Shown piece after piece: positions 1 to 7,752 of a stretch of 23,183 nt of DNA (position 1 is the first letter of the stretch; every line of letters starts with the position of its first letter). The position numbers and the translations under genes are program-made. Source of the DNA: Spirochaetaceae bacterium UBA4077. Its GTDB lineage: Bacteria > Spirochaetota > Spirochaetia > Treponematales > Rectinemataceae. The notes under the pieces are model-generated. The model saw only the letters and a program-made list of their open reading frames with translations, was not told the origin of the DNA and did no database searches. The stretch spans positions 1-23,183 of the forward strand of contig DFYR01000062.1 of the NCBI GenBank assembly GCA_002383375.1. Direction: 5' to 3'.

Positions 1-1
1 C

Positions 2-835
2 GGCAGAATTAATCGGAATACGCATGATTTGCACAATATAGAAATCCCTTTGCCAAAAATGAATACGCAAAGGAAAATTGGTGATCTATATTTTTCAATG
101 TCTGAAAAAATTGAGCTTAACAATAAAATCTGCTCGGAGTTAGAATCATTAGCCCAAGATCTTTATCACTATTGGTTCACACAGTTCGATTTTCCCGATG
201 AAAACGGAAAGCCCTACCGTAGTTCGGGCGGAAGGATGGAATGGAACAAGGAACTGAGGCGAGAAATCCCAGAGGGATGGAATGTAGGAACACTAGCTAA
301 CATCGCAACCATCATCATGGGGCAATCGCCTAACGGTAATAGTTTAAATGTAGATGAGAATGGACTTATCTTCTTTCAGGGGTGTACGGACTTTACATTC
401 AGATTCCCAACAAGAAGACTATATACAACTGAGCCATCTAGAATTGCACAATCAGGAGACATTTTATTAAGTGTTCGCGCACCTGTCGGCATGATAAATA
501 TTGCAATTGATAAATGCTGCATTGGTAGGGGACTATCTGCGCTCCATAGTAATACCAAGCATGATTCGTATTTGCTTTACTTAATGAAAAGTAAAAAAGA
601 ACAACTTGATGTCCACAATCGGAATGGGACCACGTTTGGCTCGATTGATAAAGATTCTCTATTCGGGTTATCGATAGAATTAGCACCCGAGAAAATTAAA
701 GCAAATTTTAACAGGCTTATTATTCCAATAGATGACCAAATAAAGAATGCATGTAAAGAATCCCTCGAGCTTGCCCAGCTTCGCGACTTCCTCCTCCCCC
801 TCCTCATGAACGGGCAAGTGAGCGTCTGTGGATGA
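2..835 (+). CDS. hsdS: Type I restriction specificity subunit HsdS, 3' part (5' end outside window)
   Basis: The reading frame is open from base 2 with no stop, so the gene starts upstream of the window; the TTG at 29 is only an internal codon. HsdS recognises the DNA target for a type I restriction-modification complex with HsdM and HsdR. What is seen: the end of the first target-recognition half, a helical spacer (KIELNNKICSELESLAQDLY), the family-typical linker with ENGKPYRSSGG and REIPEGW, a second recognition domain, and a C-terminal helix ending LRDFLLPLLMNGQ, which is the usual HsdS end. The sequence is clearly more AT-rich than the housekeeping genes to the right, in keeping with horizontal gain. 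hsdM and hsdR would be expected further left. The family call is secure; the recognition sequence cannot be read from this. Confidence 0.9.
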   Translation, partial: GRINRNTHDLHNIEIPLPKMNTQRKIGDLYFSMSEKIELNNKICSELESLAQDLYHYWFTQFDFPDENGKPYRSSGGRMEWNKELRREIPEGWNVGTLANIATIIMGQSPNGNSLNVDENGLIFFQGCTDFTFRFPTRRLYTTEPSRIAQSGDILLSVRAPVGMINIAIDKCCIGRGLSALHSNTKHDSYLLYLMKSKKEQLDVHNRNGTTFGSIDKDSLFGLSIELAPEKIKANFNRLIIPIDDQIKNACKESLELAQLRDFLLPLLMNGQVSVCG

Positions 836-863
836 GTTAGAGGAAGCGCAATAGGCAATTTCA

Positions 864-1229
864 CTAAACCGGCTTCAGCCCAATGCACAAAGCCACACGA
901 TAGGCGATCTCCTCAAGTTGCTCGGCATCGAGTATTCCAACTTTTCTGATAAAGCGCTCACGGGAAACCGAGCGCAGCTGCAAGGAGTCGGCACCCGACT
1001 CCTTGCTTAGGCCATTCTTGCTTGTTGGCACAATGTTATAAAACCAGACCGATGAGGCGAAGCTCGGCTGCCATCCAGTGATGGGCACAATGATATGGAT
1101 AGGAAGCTTAGCCAAGCCATCGCAACTCATGACTACCGCAGTCCGCTGCTTCTTTATCTCAGCCCCGCGGGTCGGGTCGAGGTCGACAATCCAAATCTCG
1201 CCTCTTTTAGGAATATTCAATGATGTCAT
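864..1229 (-). CDS. MazF/PemK-family endoribonuclease toxin
   Basis: A 121-residue protein of normal MazF length. It opens with RGEIWIVDLDPTRGAEIKKQR, close to the family pattern in which the loop after the first strands carries a catalytic arginine (here about R29 in KKQRTAVV). VPITG follows, with the probable catalytic threonine at about T51. Members cut mRNA at short sequence motifs and are held off by a co-encoded antitoxin. The position after R29, often Pro in the family, is Thr here. The ATG overlaps the 3' end of the upstream Xre-protease gene by 23 bases and has an AGGGG ribosome-binding site inside it, so the two are translationally coupled. No separate antitoxin gene lies between; the likely antitoxin is the tail of the upstream protein (inference). 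Confidence 0.88.
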   Translation of the reverse strand: MTSLNIPKRGEIWIVDLDPTRGAEIKKQRTAVVMSCDGLAKLPIHIIVPITGWQPSFASSVWFYNIVPTSKNGLSKESGADSLQLRSVSRERFIRKVGILDAEQLEEIAYRVALCIGLKPV

Positions 1230-2397
1230 CGACTACCCCTGCGATGTTTACATCAGGATCCGTATATGATTCGAGAGCGGCTTGGGCAGAGGCCTCGAGT
1301 ACTTTTTCGCGCTCCGCATTCGAAAGTGAGAGGATTCGTTTGATCTCCAGCGAGGAAAGGCGCGTGACGGAATCTTGTGATGCGCGAAAACCAGGTAGAA
1401 ACCTCTCCGCGTCAGCTGTTGAAATGAGCCCTTCTGACCATGCTCGATGCACCTTTCGCTTGAAGTCCATAGGTGACTCCTCGAATTTCAACTCGCTCGA
1501 TTCTGGTTCCTCAACGCGAAACCCCATGCTGCTGAAATAACGGCAGAGCGACACATAGAGGGATTCGCTTATCACTTCCAAGTCTCGCAATCGGTACACT
1601 ATCGCTTGCATACTCAAGCCGTAGCGTGCCTTGGCTATCAAAAGTTCCTCGATATCGACGGAAGTTCGTTTATGTCCGAATTCCTCCCATACGCGCTCGC
1701 GAGGATAGAGAAAAGCTGCCGCAAAGCGGAAAGCCGCTTTCTCGCTCGTTTTTTCGTCCTGAGCGGCAACGAAAGCATGTCCCGCTTCGTGGATAAGATT
1801 TAGCCTGATGCGATCGGTCGCGATCCCCAACCGTGAAACGACAAAGGGCTGGTGTGTTGATTCAATATAGCCGGCCATACCATTGAAATACTGTTCGTCA
1901 GGGATATACAGAACATACCAGTGCTTAGTTTCGAGGAGTGCCGTTACACTCGCGATAGGCTGCTCGTCGAGCTTCCATTGAGCACGCAGCTCAATCGCCT
2001 CATTCTCCGCCGCATCGAGCGATGAAACCATCCGTTGAACTGGTAAGTCTGTTGGTCTGTCTTCCCCAAGTATCGCGTCAAGTTCTATCCTCTTTTCGAT
2101 CTCGTCGTAGATGTAGGACTTGATTTGCTCGACTTTGGTTTGCGCAAGGCTGGCCTTTTTTCGAAATCCTTGAAGGACTATCCCATCATCGCCTTCCGCG
2201 ACGAAATACTCCATCGTCGTATTGAGAATCTTGGCTATTCCCCAAAGCGTCTTGGCATTTGGAGATGATTTATTTATTTCATAGGTAGACAGGGCCGCTC
2301 GGCTAAGCTTGACGCCAAGCACTTCGAGCCGATCGGCTAGATCCTGCAACGACAGCCCTTGAGCTTGCCGCTTCCGCTTGATCCTATCTCCGATCAT
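1207..2397 (-). CDS. Xre-type HTH / ImmA-IrrE (M78) metalloprotease with antitoxin-like C-terminal tail
   Basis: A 396-residue protein. Residues 1-65 form a Xre/Cro helix-turn-helix (MIGDRIKRKRQAQGLS...STYEINKSSP). Residues about 140-270 form an ImmA/IrrE zinc peptidase domain with HEAGH at 203-207 and a third likely ligand, E219, in SEKAAFRFAAAFLYP. Residues about 347-396 (LSSLEIKRILSLSNAEREKV, then LEASAQAALESYTDPDV) resemble the short antitoxins usually encoded just before MazF/PemK toxins. The start at 2397 has GGAGG five bases upstream. An in-frame longer start at 2448 is rejected because it overlaps the promoter. This family pairs DNA binding with proteolysis of a repressor or antitoxin; here the protein is probably autoregulator and antitoxin for the overlapping mazF. 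The domain calls are firm; the tail's antitoxin role is inference. Confidence 0.87.
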   Translation of the reverse strand: MIGDRIKRKRQAQGLSLQDLADRLEVLGVKLSRAALSTYEINKSSPNAKTLWGIAKILNTTMEYFVAEGDDGIVLQGFRKKASLAQTKVEQIKSYIYDEIEKRIELDAILGEDRPTDLPVQRMVSSLDAAENEAIELRAQWKLDEQPIASVTALLETKHWYVLYIPDEQYFNGMAGYIESTHQPFVVSRLGIATDRIRLNLIHEAGHAFVAAQDEKTSEKAAFRFAAAFLYPRERVWEEFGHKRTSVDIEELLIAKARYGLSMQAIVYRLRDLEVISESLYVSLCRYFSSMGFRVEEPESSELKFEESPMDFKRKVHRAWSEGLISTADAERFLPGFRASQDSVTRLSSLEIKRILSLSNAEREKVLEASAQAALESYTDPDVNIAGVVDDIIEYS

Positions 2398-2406
2398 GTG
2401 TCCTCC

Positions 2407-2448
2407 ATAAGATATTGACATCATACCTAATATTTTTGTTTTTGTCAA
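2407..2448 (-). promoter_or_regulatory. Sigma70-type promoter with overlapping inverted repeat, for the Xre-protease/mazF operon
   Basis: On the minus strand TTGACA (2443-2448) is followed after exactly 17 bases by TATGAT (2420-2425), almost a consensus promoter, and then by the GGAGG of the Xre-protease gene. Imperfect 9-base inverted arms (ATAAGATAT at 2407-2415 and ATACCTAAT at 2423-2431, 7 of 9 paired, 7-base spacer) cover the -10 box and the start of transcription. That is where a Xre autorepressor would bind. The promoter is directly seen; the operator role is inferred. Confidence 0.75.
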
Positions 2449-2524
2449 ATTTTTCGTAATTAATTATGAAAACTATATTTTATGTAAATCTTTAGTGTAA
2501 AGAATTTATTTGATTTTAAAAACA

Positions 2525-2556
2525 ACGGGCTTCGGAGTCGTAGCTCCGAAGCCCGT
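2525..2556 (-). terminator. Rho-independent terminator closing the TRAP/DUF2264 operon
   Basis: A perfect 13-bp stem (2525-2537 with 2544-2556) and a 6-base loop. Read on the minus strand it is followed by GTTGTTTTTAAAA. There is no T tract on the plus-strand side, so it works for the minus-strand operon ending at DUF2264. It also insulates that operon from the Xre-protease promoter just below. Confidence 0.85.
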
Positions 2557-2629
2557 GAAGTGACCACCTTAGTCATCATCGTTTTCTATACAGCTTTTAC
2601 ACCCGCAACAAGCCGCGACAACCTCACAC

Positions 2630-4684
2630 TCAGCAGCGCCGCTCCCCGTCGATGTCCGCGAAATCGATCAGGACATTCCTGCCGTCTCGCAACTCGAGGC
2701 GGGCGCCCAGGGCCGAGTAGTTTGGCGTGATGTCCATGATCTCGATGGACTTGATGGGATCCAGCTCCTCGTCGGTCCAGGGCTTGTTGTCCGTACGATG
2801 CAAAAGGACGCTTATCATGAGCTCCATGGGGGGATTATTGGCCAGGCGCTTCTTGTGGGCATAGATGACGGTGCTTTGGTCGGTCTCGGCATTGCGCCCC
2901 GAGTGGACTCGCACCGAAAGATCGTCCCAGCCCGAGTATGCCACGAGGGCGACACGTCTGCCGGGAATGGCTGCGGTAAGAACCTTACGGCGAGCGTCGC
3001 TGAAGGTTTCTGTCACCGCCGCCGCCCCACCCAGGTGGGGTAAACCGTAGCATCCCAGGGTCAGTTCATACTCGAAGGCCAGGCGCGATCTGTCCACCCG
3101 CAGGACTCCGCCGGGGAGGCTGATTTCTGCCAGGTCGATGATATAGCCCACGCCGTTGTTGGGAGGTTGGCGCATGATGGCCTGGCGATAGAGGACTCCG
3201 CCGCGGATGCCGTTGTAGACCATGCTTTTAGAGATGCTGTAATCGGCTTTAGCCGCGGCTTCGTTATTGATGGTCTTGCCCGTGAGGTAGAAGTTGATAT
3301 CCTCGCCTCGCAGGTCTCGGGGGTCCAGGCTCCGGAAGGCATATTCCATCGCCGTGCCACCCTCGGGATCATGGTCCTCCCAGGGGAAATGGGTATTGTA
3401 GGCTAGCTTAGAGTAGTTGGGATCATCGTAGTAGGTCTTGCCGGGCACTATCTCGGAAGCTCCCGTCTTGCCGTGGTTCACCAGCACCAGGCCTGGCTTT
3501 TCCAGCACCGAGACCTTCGAAGCTTCCCCGAGCGACGGCCAGAAGCCCTCGTTTTCCGTAGCCATCCAGAAAGGCGAATCGTCGGGCAAGGCCAGACAGA
3601 TAAAGGGCAGGAACATGAGAAAGGGGCTGCCCGGGCAAGAGTAGTTTTGGACCATATACTCCTTGTGGCCGTAGAAGCCCAGGGCCGGTATGTCATTGAA
3701 GTAGAAATCCTGGCGGGTTACAAACTGGAGGATTGAGCCAGAGCAGAGGCGCCTGGCCCAGCCCGGGTCCAGGGGCGAACCATCTTTCAGCATGAAGGAG
3801 ACGGGAAATCCGCCGGAGATCCAAGTGCGGTAGCAGATCGAGCGAGCCCACATGTTGATGTATCCATCCCGGGCGAAGAAGTTGGGATAGGTTTTCATCA
3901 TCTCATAGGCCGAGCGTTCTATCGTGGCCGCGATCTCGGGGTAATGCTCATCGCCGAAGGCTCTGTTCCAGATGGTGCCGTACACGATGAACAGGCTTAT
4001 CGTGTAGTAGTTATAGGTTTGCTCTAGGTACCAACCTTCGCCGGAATGATAGGAAACCACCCACAGAAGATGGCTTTTAAGCAGCTCATCGTCGATCTGG
4101 TACCCGTGCTTTTTAAGGAAGGACAGGGCTACCATGTTGAAGATGCGCCAGTTGTTCTGAGTGGTGCGATGGTGCGCCCATTTGGAGATGCACACCGCCA
4201 TCTCGTCCTTCTGCCGCTGGGTATAATACGGCCAGATCACGTCGGGCAGCAGGAGAAGTGTCTTTAAAAGGCCGCCGAATTCGCAGGTAAACTGGTAAGT
4301 GGCGTCGGGCATGTCCTCAGGTAAAGGCAGGGACTGGGGATTGCCGGGGGTGAACATCCTGTAGAGCTGGTTGCAATAGTAGTCCCTGAGCTTGATGCCC
4401 CTGATTTCCACCTCGGGCTCCACGTGCATGAGGGGGGCGGCCAGGGTCAGGGTCCGCTCCAGGGACTCGAACTCGTGGGAGCGGAATCGCCAGGGAGGGG
4501 AATCAGCCTGGGGATAGGTCTTGCCGGGGACGATGGGAAAGGCGAAGGGAGCGTCCTTGTCCTTTACGTGGATAAAGGCTCGCTCCAGAAGGTACTTGGC
4601 GCACTGTATATAATGCTGCTTGGTCATGCCCGTAAAGGGGCTAAGGCGATAGTCGGGGTTCTTCACGGTATAAGCTGCATCCAT
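2630..4684 (-). CDS. DUF2264-family protein, probable polysaccharide or uronoside-degrading enzyme
   Basis: A 684-residue protein without a signal peptide, so probably cytoplasmic. It matches the DUF2264 pattern: an N-terminal NPDYRLSPFTGMTKQHY segment, NNWRIFNMVALSFL at about 177-190, and GEGWY at 215-219 followed by YNYY at 224-227. These fit an (alpha/alpha)6-toroid enzyme fold as in many lyases and unsaturated-glycoside hydrolases. Its place directly after a TRAP transporter suggests that it acts on the imported sugar acid or oligosaccharide; the substrate is unknown. The ATG has AAGGAGA eight bases upstream. A TATACT box at 4720-4725 could give an extra internal promoter (weak -35). The end may be frameshifted: removing one G from the GGGG at 2644-2647 would extend the frame to a stop at 2569, close to the terminator. 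Confidence 0.8.
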   Translation of the reverse strand: MDAAYTVKNPDYRLSPFTGMTKQHYIQCAKYLLERAFIHVKDKDAPFAFPIVPGKTYPQADSPPWRFRSHEFESLERTLTLAAPLMHVEPEVEIRGIKLRDYYCNQLYRMFTPGNPQSLPLPEDMPDATYQFTCEFGGLLKTLLLLPDVIWPYYTQRQKDEMAVCISKWAHHRTTQNNWRIFNMVALSFLKKHGYQIDDELLKSHLLWVVSYHSGEGWYLEQTYNYYTISLFIVYGTIWNRAFGDEHYPEIAATIERSAYEMMKTYPNFFARDGYINMWARSICYRTWISGGFPVSFMLKDGSPLDPGWARRLCSGSILQFVTRQDFYFNDIPALGFYGHKEYMVQNYSCPGSPFLMFLPFICLALPDDSPFWMATENEGFWPSLGEASKVSVLEKPGLVLVNHGKTGASEIVPGKTYYDDPNYSKLAYNTHFPWEDHDPEGGTAMEYAFRSLDPRDLRGEDINFYLTGKTINNEAAAKADYSISKSMVYNGIRGGVLYRQAIMRQPPNNGVGYIIDLAEISLPGGVLRVDRSRLAFEYELTLGCYGLPHLGGAAAVTETFSDARRKVLTAAIPGRRVALVAYSGWDDLSVRVHSGRNAETDQSTVIYAHKKRLANNPPMELMISVLLHRTDNKPWTDEELDPIKSIEIMDITPNYSALGARLELRDGRNVLIDFADIDGERRC

Positions 4685-4736
4685 CGATCTATTCTCCTTT
4701 AATCACATGGCATCGCTGTAGTATACGATAGTTTTG

Positions 4737-6029
4737 CTAAAATTTTCCAAATATCATATTTGGAATCCAGGTTACCAAGCCTGGAAAGAACACAAGGAGA
4801 CAGAGCTCCAGCATAATCGCGAAGAAGAAAGGAAGCGCCGCATTGGTATAGTCCTCCACTTTGCAGTCCATGATGCCGCAGACCGAATACAACGCGGCTC
4901 CCACGGGAGGCGTCATGACTCCCAGGGTTACCACTGTGGCCATGAGGACACCGAAATGCACCGGATCCACCCCCAGGCTCTTCACCATGGGCAGGAAGAT
5001 GGGCGTGAGGAGAAGGAAATTCACGTTGCTGTCCACGAACATTCCAGTGATGAAGAGGAAAACGAGCATTATGATCACTAAAAGCTGGGGGTTGGAGGTT
5101 ATGCCGAAAATGAGCTTGCTTAAAGCTACGGGAAGCTGTACCCAGGTGAGCGCCCATTGGAATGATCCGGATAAGGCAATGATGAGCATGATAGCCCCGT
5201 TGTCTTTGAAGCTGGTTACCAGGGCGTTCTTGAATTTTTCCCAGGTTAGTTCTTTGTAGACGAATTTGCCTATCACTATGGCATAGATGACGGCAAAAGC
5301 CCCGGATTCAGAGGGGGTGAACACGCCGAACCGTATGCCGACAATCAGGAGCACGGGGAAGAGAAGTGCCCAAATGGAGTCCTTGAGGTTTTTGAAAAGT
5401 TCGGCGAGACTCAGCTTCGGTGCATCGGGGCGGGGAGGATCGTATTTATGATAGCGGCTAGTGATAGAGGTGGTAGCCATCAGGAAGCACATCATCAGGA
5501 TGCCTGGTATGATTCCCCCGGCGAAGAGCCGGCCGATGGATACCTCGCCTACGAAGCCGAAGATGATGAAGCCTAGGCTGGGCGGTATGGTTGCTGTTAT
5601 CAAGGCCGTGGTGCAGTTGACCGTGACGATGTAGCCCTTGCTATAGCCGATCCGCTGCATCTCCGGGCCGAGGATCCTCGTCTCCATCATAGCATCGGCT
5701 GTGGCCGAACCTGATACGCCTCCCATAAGTGTGCTTAAAACGACGCTCACCTGGGCTGTGCCTCCGTACATGCGGCGGGTTAAAAGACGGGCAAGGCTTA
5801 AGAGCCTGCTCGTGATGCCTGACACGTTCATCAGGTTCCCGGCGAAAATAAAGAAAGGCACAGCGAGAAAAGCAAAGGACTGGCTCTGTTGCACGGTCAT
5901 CTGCACAGCGATCTCAAACGGCAGTTGGGGTTGGGAAAGAAAATACGCGAAGCCGGCAATTCCAATTACAAAGGCTATGGGCATTCCCATAAGCATGAAT
6001 AGCACGAAACAGACTAATAGAAGGGTCAT
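4737..6029 (-). CDS. dctM: TRAP transporter large permease subunit (DctM family)
   Basis: A 430-residue, highly hydrophobic protein of normal DctM length. It has around eleven to twelve membrane segments and typical family stretches: the N-terminal FLAVPFFIFAGNLMN, GGVSGSATADA, and TATIPPSLGFIIFGF. Together with DctQ and DctP it makes a tripartite ATP-independent periplasmic transporter, which uses an ion gradient to take up organic acids such as uronates, sialic acid or dicarboxylates. Its ATG overlaps the stop of dctQ by four bases and has a strong GAAGGAGGGG site within dctQ. The DUF2264 gene follows after about 50 bases. The substrate cannot be read from the permease. Confidence 0.94.
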   Translation of the reverse strand: MTLLLVCFVLFMLMGMPIAFVIGIAGFAYFLSQPQLPFEIAVQMTVQQSQSFAFLAVPFFIFAGNLMNVSGITSRLLSLARLLTRRMYGGTAQVSVVLSTLMGGVSGSATADAMMETRILGPEMQRIGYSKGYIVTVNCTTALITATIPPSLGFIIFGFVGEVSIGRLFAGGIIPGILMMCFLMATTSITSRYHKYDPPRPDAPKLSLAELFKNLKDSIWALLFPVLLIVGIRFGVFTPSESGAFAVIYAIVIGKFVYKELTWEKFKNALVTSFKDNGAIMLIIALSGSFQWALTWVQLPVALSKLIFGITSNPQLLVIIMLVFLFITGMFVDSNVNFLLLTPIFLPMVKSLGVDPVHFGVLMATVVTLGVMTPPVGAALYSVCGIMDCKVEDYTNAALPFFFAIMLELCLLVFFPGLVTWIPNMIFGKF

Positions 6030-6529
6030 CTTGCCCCTCCTTCGCTGGGGGCGATCCTATCTTTGCCCGCCATCTGAAGAATAAGCTTTCGAATCTTCTG
6101 GATCGTGGAAAAGAACATGGATGCAGAGGCCACGACAAGGCTTAGGGTAACCAAGGCCAGGGGTATGGGCATGGATTGATAGCGGCTCACGCGCTCTGTC
6201 CACGCAAGTCGTATACCAAAGATAACCATGACTACCAAGGTAGCCGCAATTATCAAGAACACAACAAGTTCTACAACCCATCTGATCTTTGCCGGCAGCT
6301 TACGTGTCACAATGTCAACGCCGATTATCTGGCCATGGCGCCATGCGACATCTGCTCCCAGAAAGGCTGTCCAAGCAAGACAGAGCATGGCCAGATCGAT
6401 GTACCAGGACACGGAAAGCTTGAAAAGGCGCAGGATGGCTGAAATGAAGATAAAGAAAATCAGGAAGCCGAACCCTACGCCGCAGACGATTTCCTCGACC
6501 TTGCAGAACCATTGGTAGATTTTTCTCAT
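6026..6529 (-). CDS. dctQ: TRAP transporter small permease subunit (DctQ family)
   Basis: A 167-residue protein with four predicted membrane helices (about 17-37, 44-62, 83-103 and 120-142), the usual DctQ size and shape. Typical features are WYIDLAMLCLAWTAFLGADV followed by an AWRHGQIIGVDIV loop. It is the small membrane partner of DctM. The start has GGAG five bases upstream. It is separated from dctP by a strong hairpin (6562-6604) and overlaps dctM, so it is part of the dctPQM operon. Confidence 0.92.
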   Translation of the reverse strand: MRKIYQWFCKVEEIVCGVGFGFLIFFIFISAILRLFKLSVSWYIDLAMLCLAWTAFLGADVAWRHGQIIGVDIVTRKLPAKIRWVVELVVFLIIAATLVVMVIFGIRLAWTERVSRYQSMPIPLALVTLSLVVASASMFFSTIQKIRKLILQMAGKDRIAPSEGGAR

Positions 6530-6561
6530 ATTGACTCCAATGCGGGTAAATCAGAGAGGAG

Positions 6562-6604
6562 GGCCGCGGGAGGGACCTGGAGAGTCCAAGCCCCTCCCGC
6601 GGCC
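6562..6604 (-). other. GC-rich intergenic hairpin between dctP and dctQ
   Basis: A perfect 13-bp stem (6562-6574 with 6592-6604, GGCCGCGGGAGGG and its complement) around a 17-base loop. It lies just after the dctP stop and before dctQ. On the minus strand it is followed by CTCCTCTCTG, not a T tract, so it is not a classical terminator. The position fits an mRNA-stabilising or attenuating hairpin that keeps the binding protein more abundant than the permeases (inference). Confidence 0.7.
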
Positions 6605-6619
6605 TTTATGCAATTCTTT

Positions 6620-7612
6620 TTACATGCCTAGCTGCTTAAAGAGCTTCTCCTTGAGTCCGGGTGAGAATTTGAGATCGTTGTTGGTATACAGGGGCGCAAT
6701 GGCGTCCTGGAATTCCTTGATGTTGACTTCGTTGATGGTCACGCCGCGCTGCCTCATCTGATCGTAATAGCCGGCTTCATCCTTCTCGGCTATTGCGCCG
6801 TATTCCAAAGCCTTCTCGCGGATGGTCTTTAGGAAGAAATCCTTCGCTGCCTGGGGCATCGTGTTGAGGAGCCTGGTGGAGCAGACAAAGGAAGTCTGGA
6901 GCATGTAGTGCTTGGTCATGGCTATGTACTTGGTCACATCCCAGAATGCCGCGCCTGCGGCGGCTGATACCTGTACCTCGGTGCCGTCCAAAGTCTTCTG
7001 CTGGATTGCGGGGAATACTTCTCCGAAGGAAATGGCGATGTTGGCAAAGCCGAAATACTTAGCCAGGGCATTGCCAATGTCGTTTCCAAAACCGCGGATC
7101 CTGAGTCCCGAAAGGTCCTTGACTGTCTTTACAGGCTTTGTGGTGTAGAAATTGCGGAAGCCGTTGTACATATTGGCGACAAAAACAATGCCCTGAGCTT
7201 CGAGCTTCTTGGACCACTCCTTGAAAAGCTCGGTGTCCGGCAGGTTTTTTAGCACTGCGGGATCGGTGAGGATATAGGGGGCCATCAGGATATTCAGGTC
7301 TGGGATGGCAAACTGACTGGCCAGGCGGCCGGGGTCAGAGGGAACCACCAGGGGAATACCCAGCTTGGCTTGGGTCACCAGGGCGTCGGTATTGCCCGAG
7401 AGAGCTCCGGCAACCAGAACCTTGGCATCGAAGCGTCCGTCGGCGTTCAATACATCGGCGACGGCCTGCATCATCTTGCTCTGGGTGGTGGTAGCAGCCT
7501 CGGTGCCGGCGAAGGTTACGGGGATTTTACCAGCCTGGCCGCTTGCCATAGTCACGGCGAAAAAGGCGATGGCCAGCACAGCGAGGGTTTTAAATGACCG
7601 AATCCGTTTCAT
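6620..7612 (-). CDS. dctP: TRAP transporter substrate-binding protein (DctP family)
   Basis: A 330-residue periplasmic solute receptor. The chosen ATG at 7612 has AAGGAGG four to five bases upstream; a longer in-frame start at 7684 has none and would put about 24 residues before the signal peptide. Residues 1-25 form a signal peptide (MKRIRSF, hydrophobic core, ASGQA). The DctP signature is clear in GFRNFYTTKPVKTVKDL followed by GLRIRG, where R173 is the conserved arginine that holds the carboxylate of the ligand. It is the first structural gene of the dctPQM-DUF2264 operon. The AraC-type regulator lies immediately upstream on the same strand. The ligand is probably a sugar acid, given the enzyme next to it (inference). 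Confidence 0.93.
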   Translation of the reverse strand: MKRIRSFKTLAVLAIAFFAVTMASGQAGKIPVTFAGTEAATTTQSKMMQAVADVLNADGRFDAKVLVAGALSGNTDALVTQAKLGIPLVVPSDPGRLASQFAIPDLNILMAPYILTDPAVLKNLPDTELFKEWSKKLEAQGIVFVANMYNGFRNFYTTKPVKTVKDLSGLRIRGFGNDIGNALAKYFGFANIAISFGEVFPAIQQKTLDGTEVQVSAAAGAAFWDVTKYIAMTKHYMLQTSFVCSTRLLNTMPQAAKDFFLKTIREKALEYGAIAEKDEAGYYDQMRQRGVTINEVNIKEFQDAIAPLYTNNDLKFSPGLKEKLFKQLGM

Positions 7613-7752
7613 ATCTCCTCCTTGGAATGGATAGGGTGATGGAAGTCTCGTACCCATCCTTGAACGGGATATGCCAGCGGTCAATCAAATATCTTACGAA
7701 GTATCTCCATAGAATTACTAAGCTCAGATCCTTGCCCGGAATTCCTTGGCCG

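Noticed and set aside
2398..2448. Longer start for the Xre-protease gene
   Set aside because: The added codons cover the -10 box and spacer of the promoter and lack a ribosome-binding site; 2397 has GGAGG.
7613..7723. Possible dctP promoter (TTGACC then AAGGAT after 17 bases on the minus strand)
   Set aside because: The -10 matches only half of the consensus and no clear AraC direct repeats are seen; not enough to annotate.
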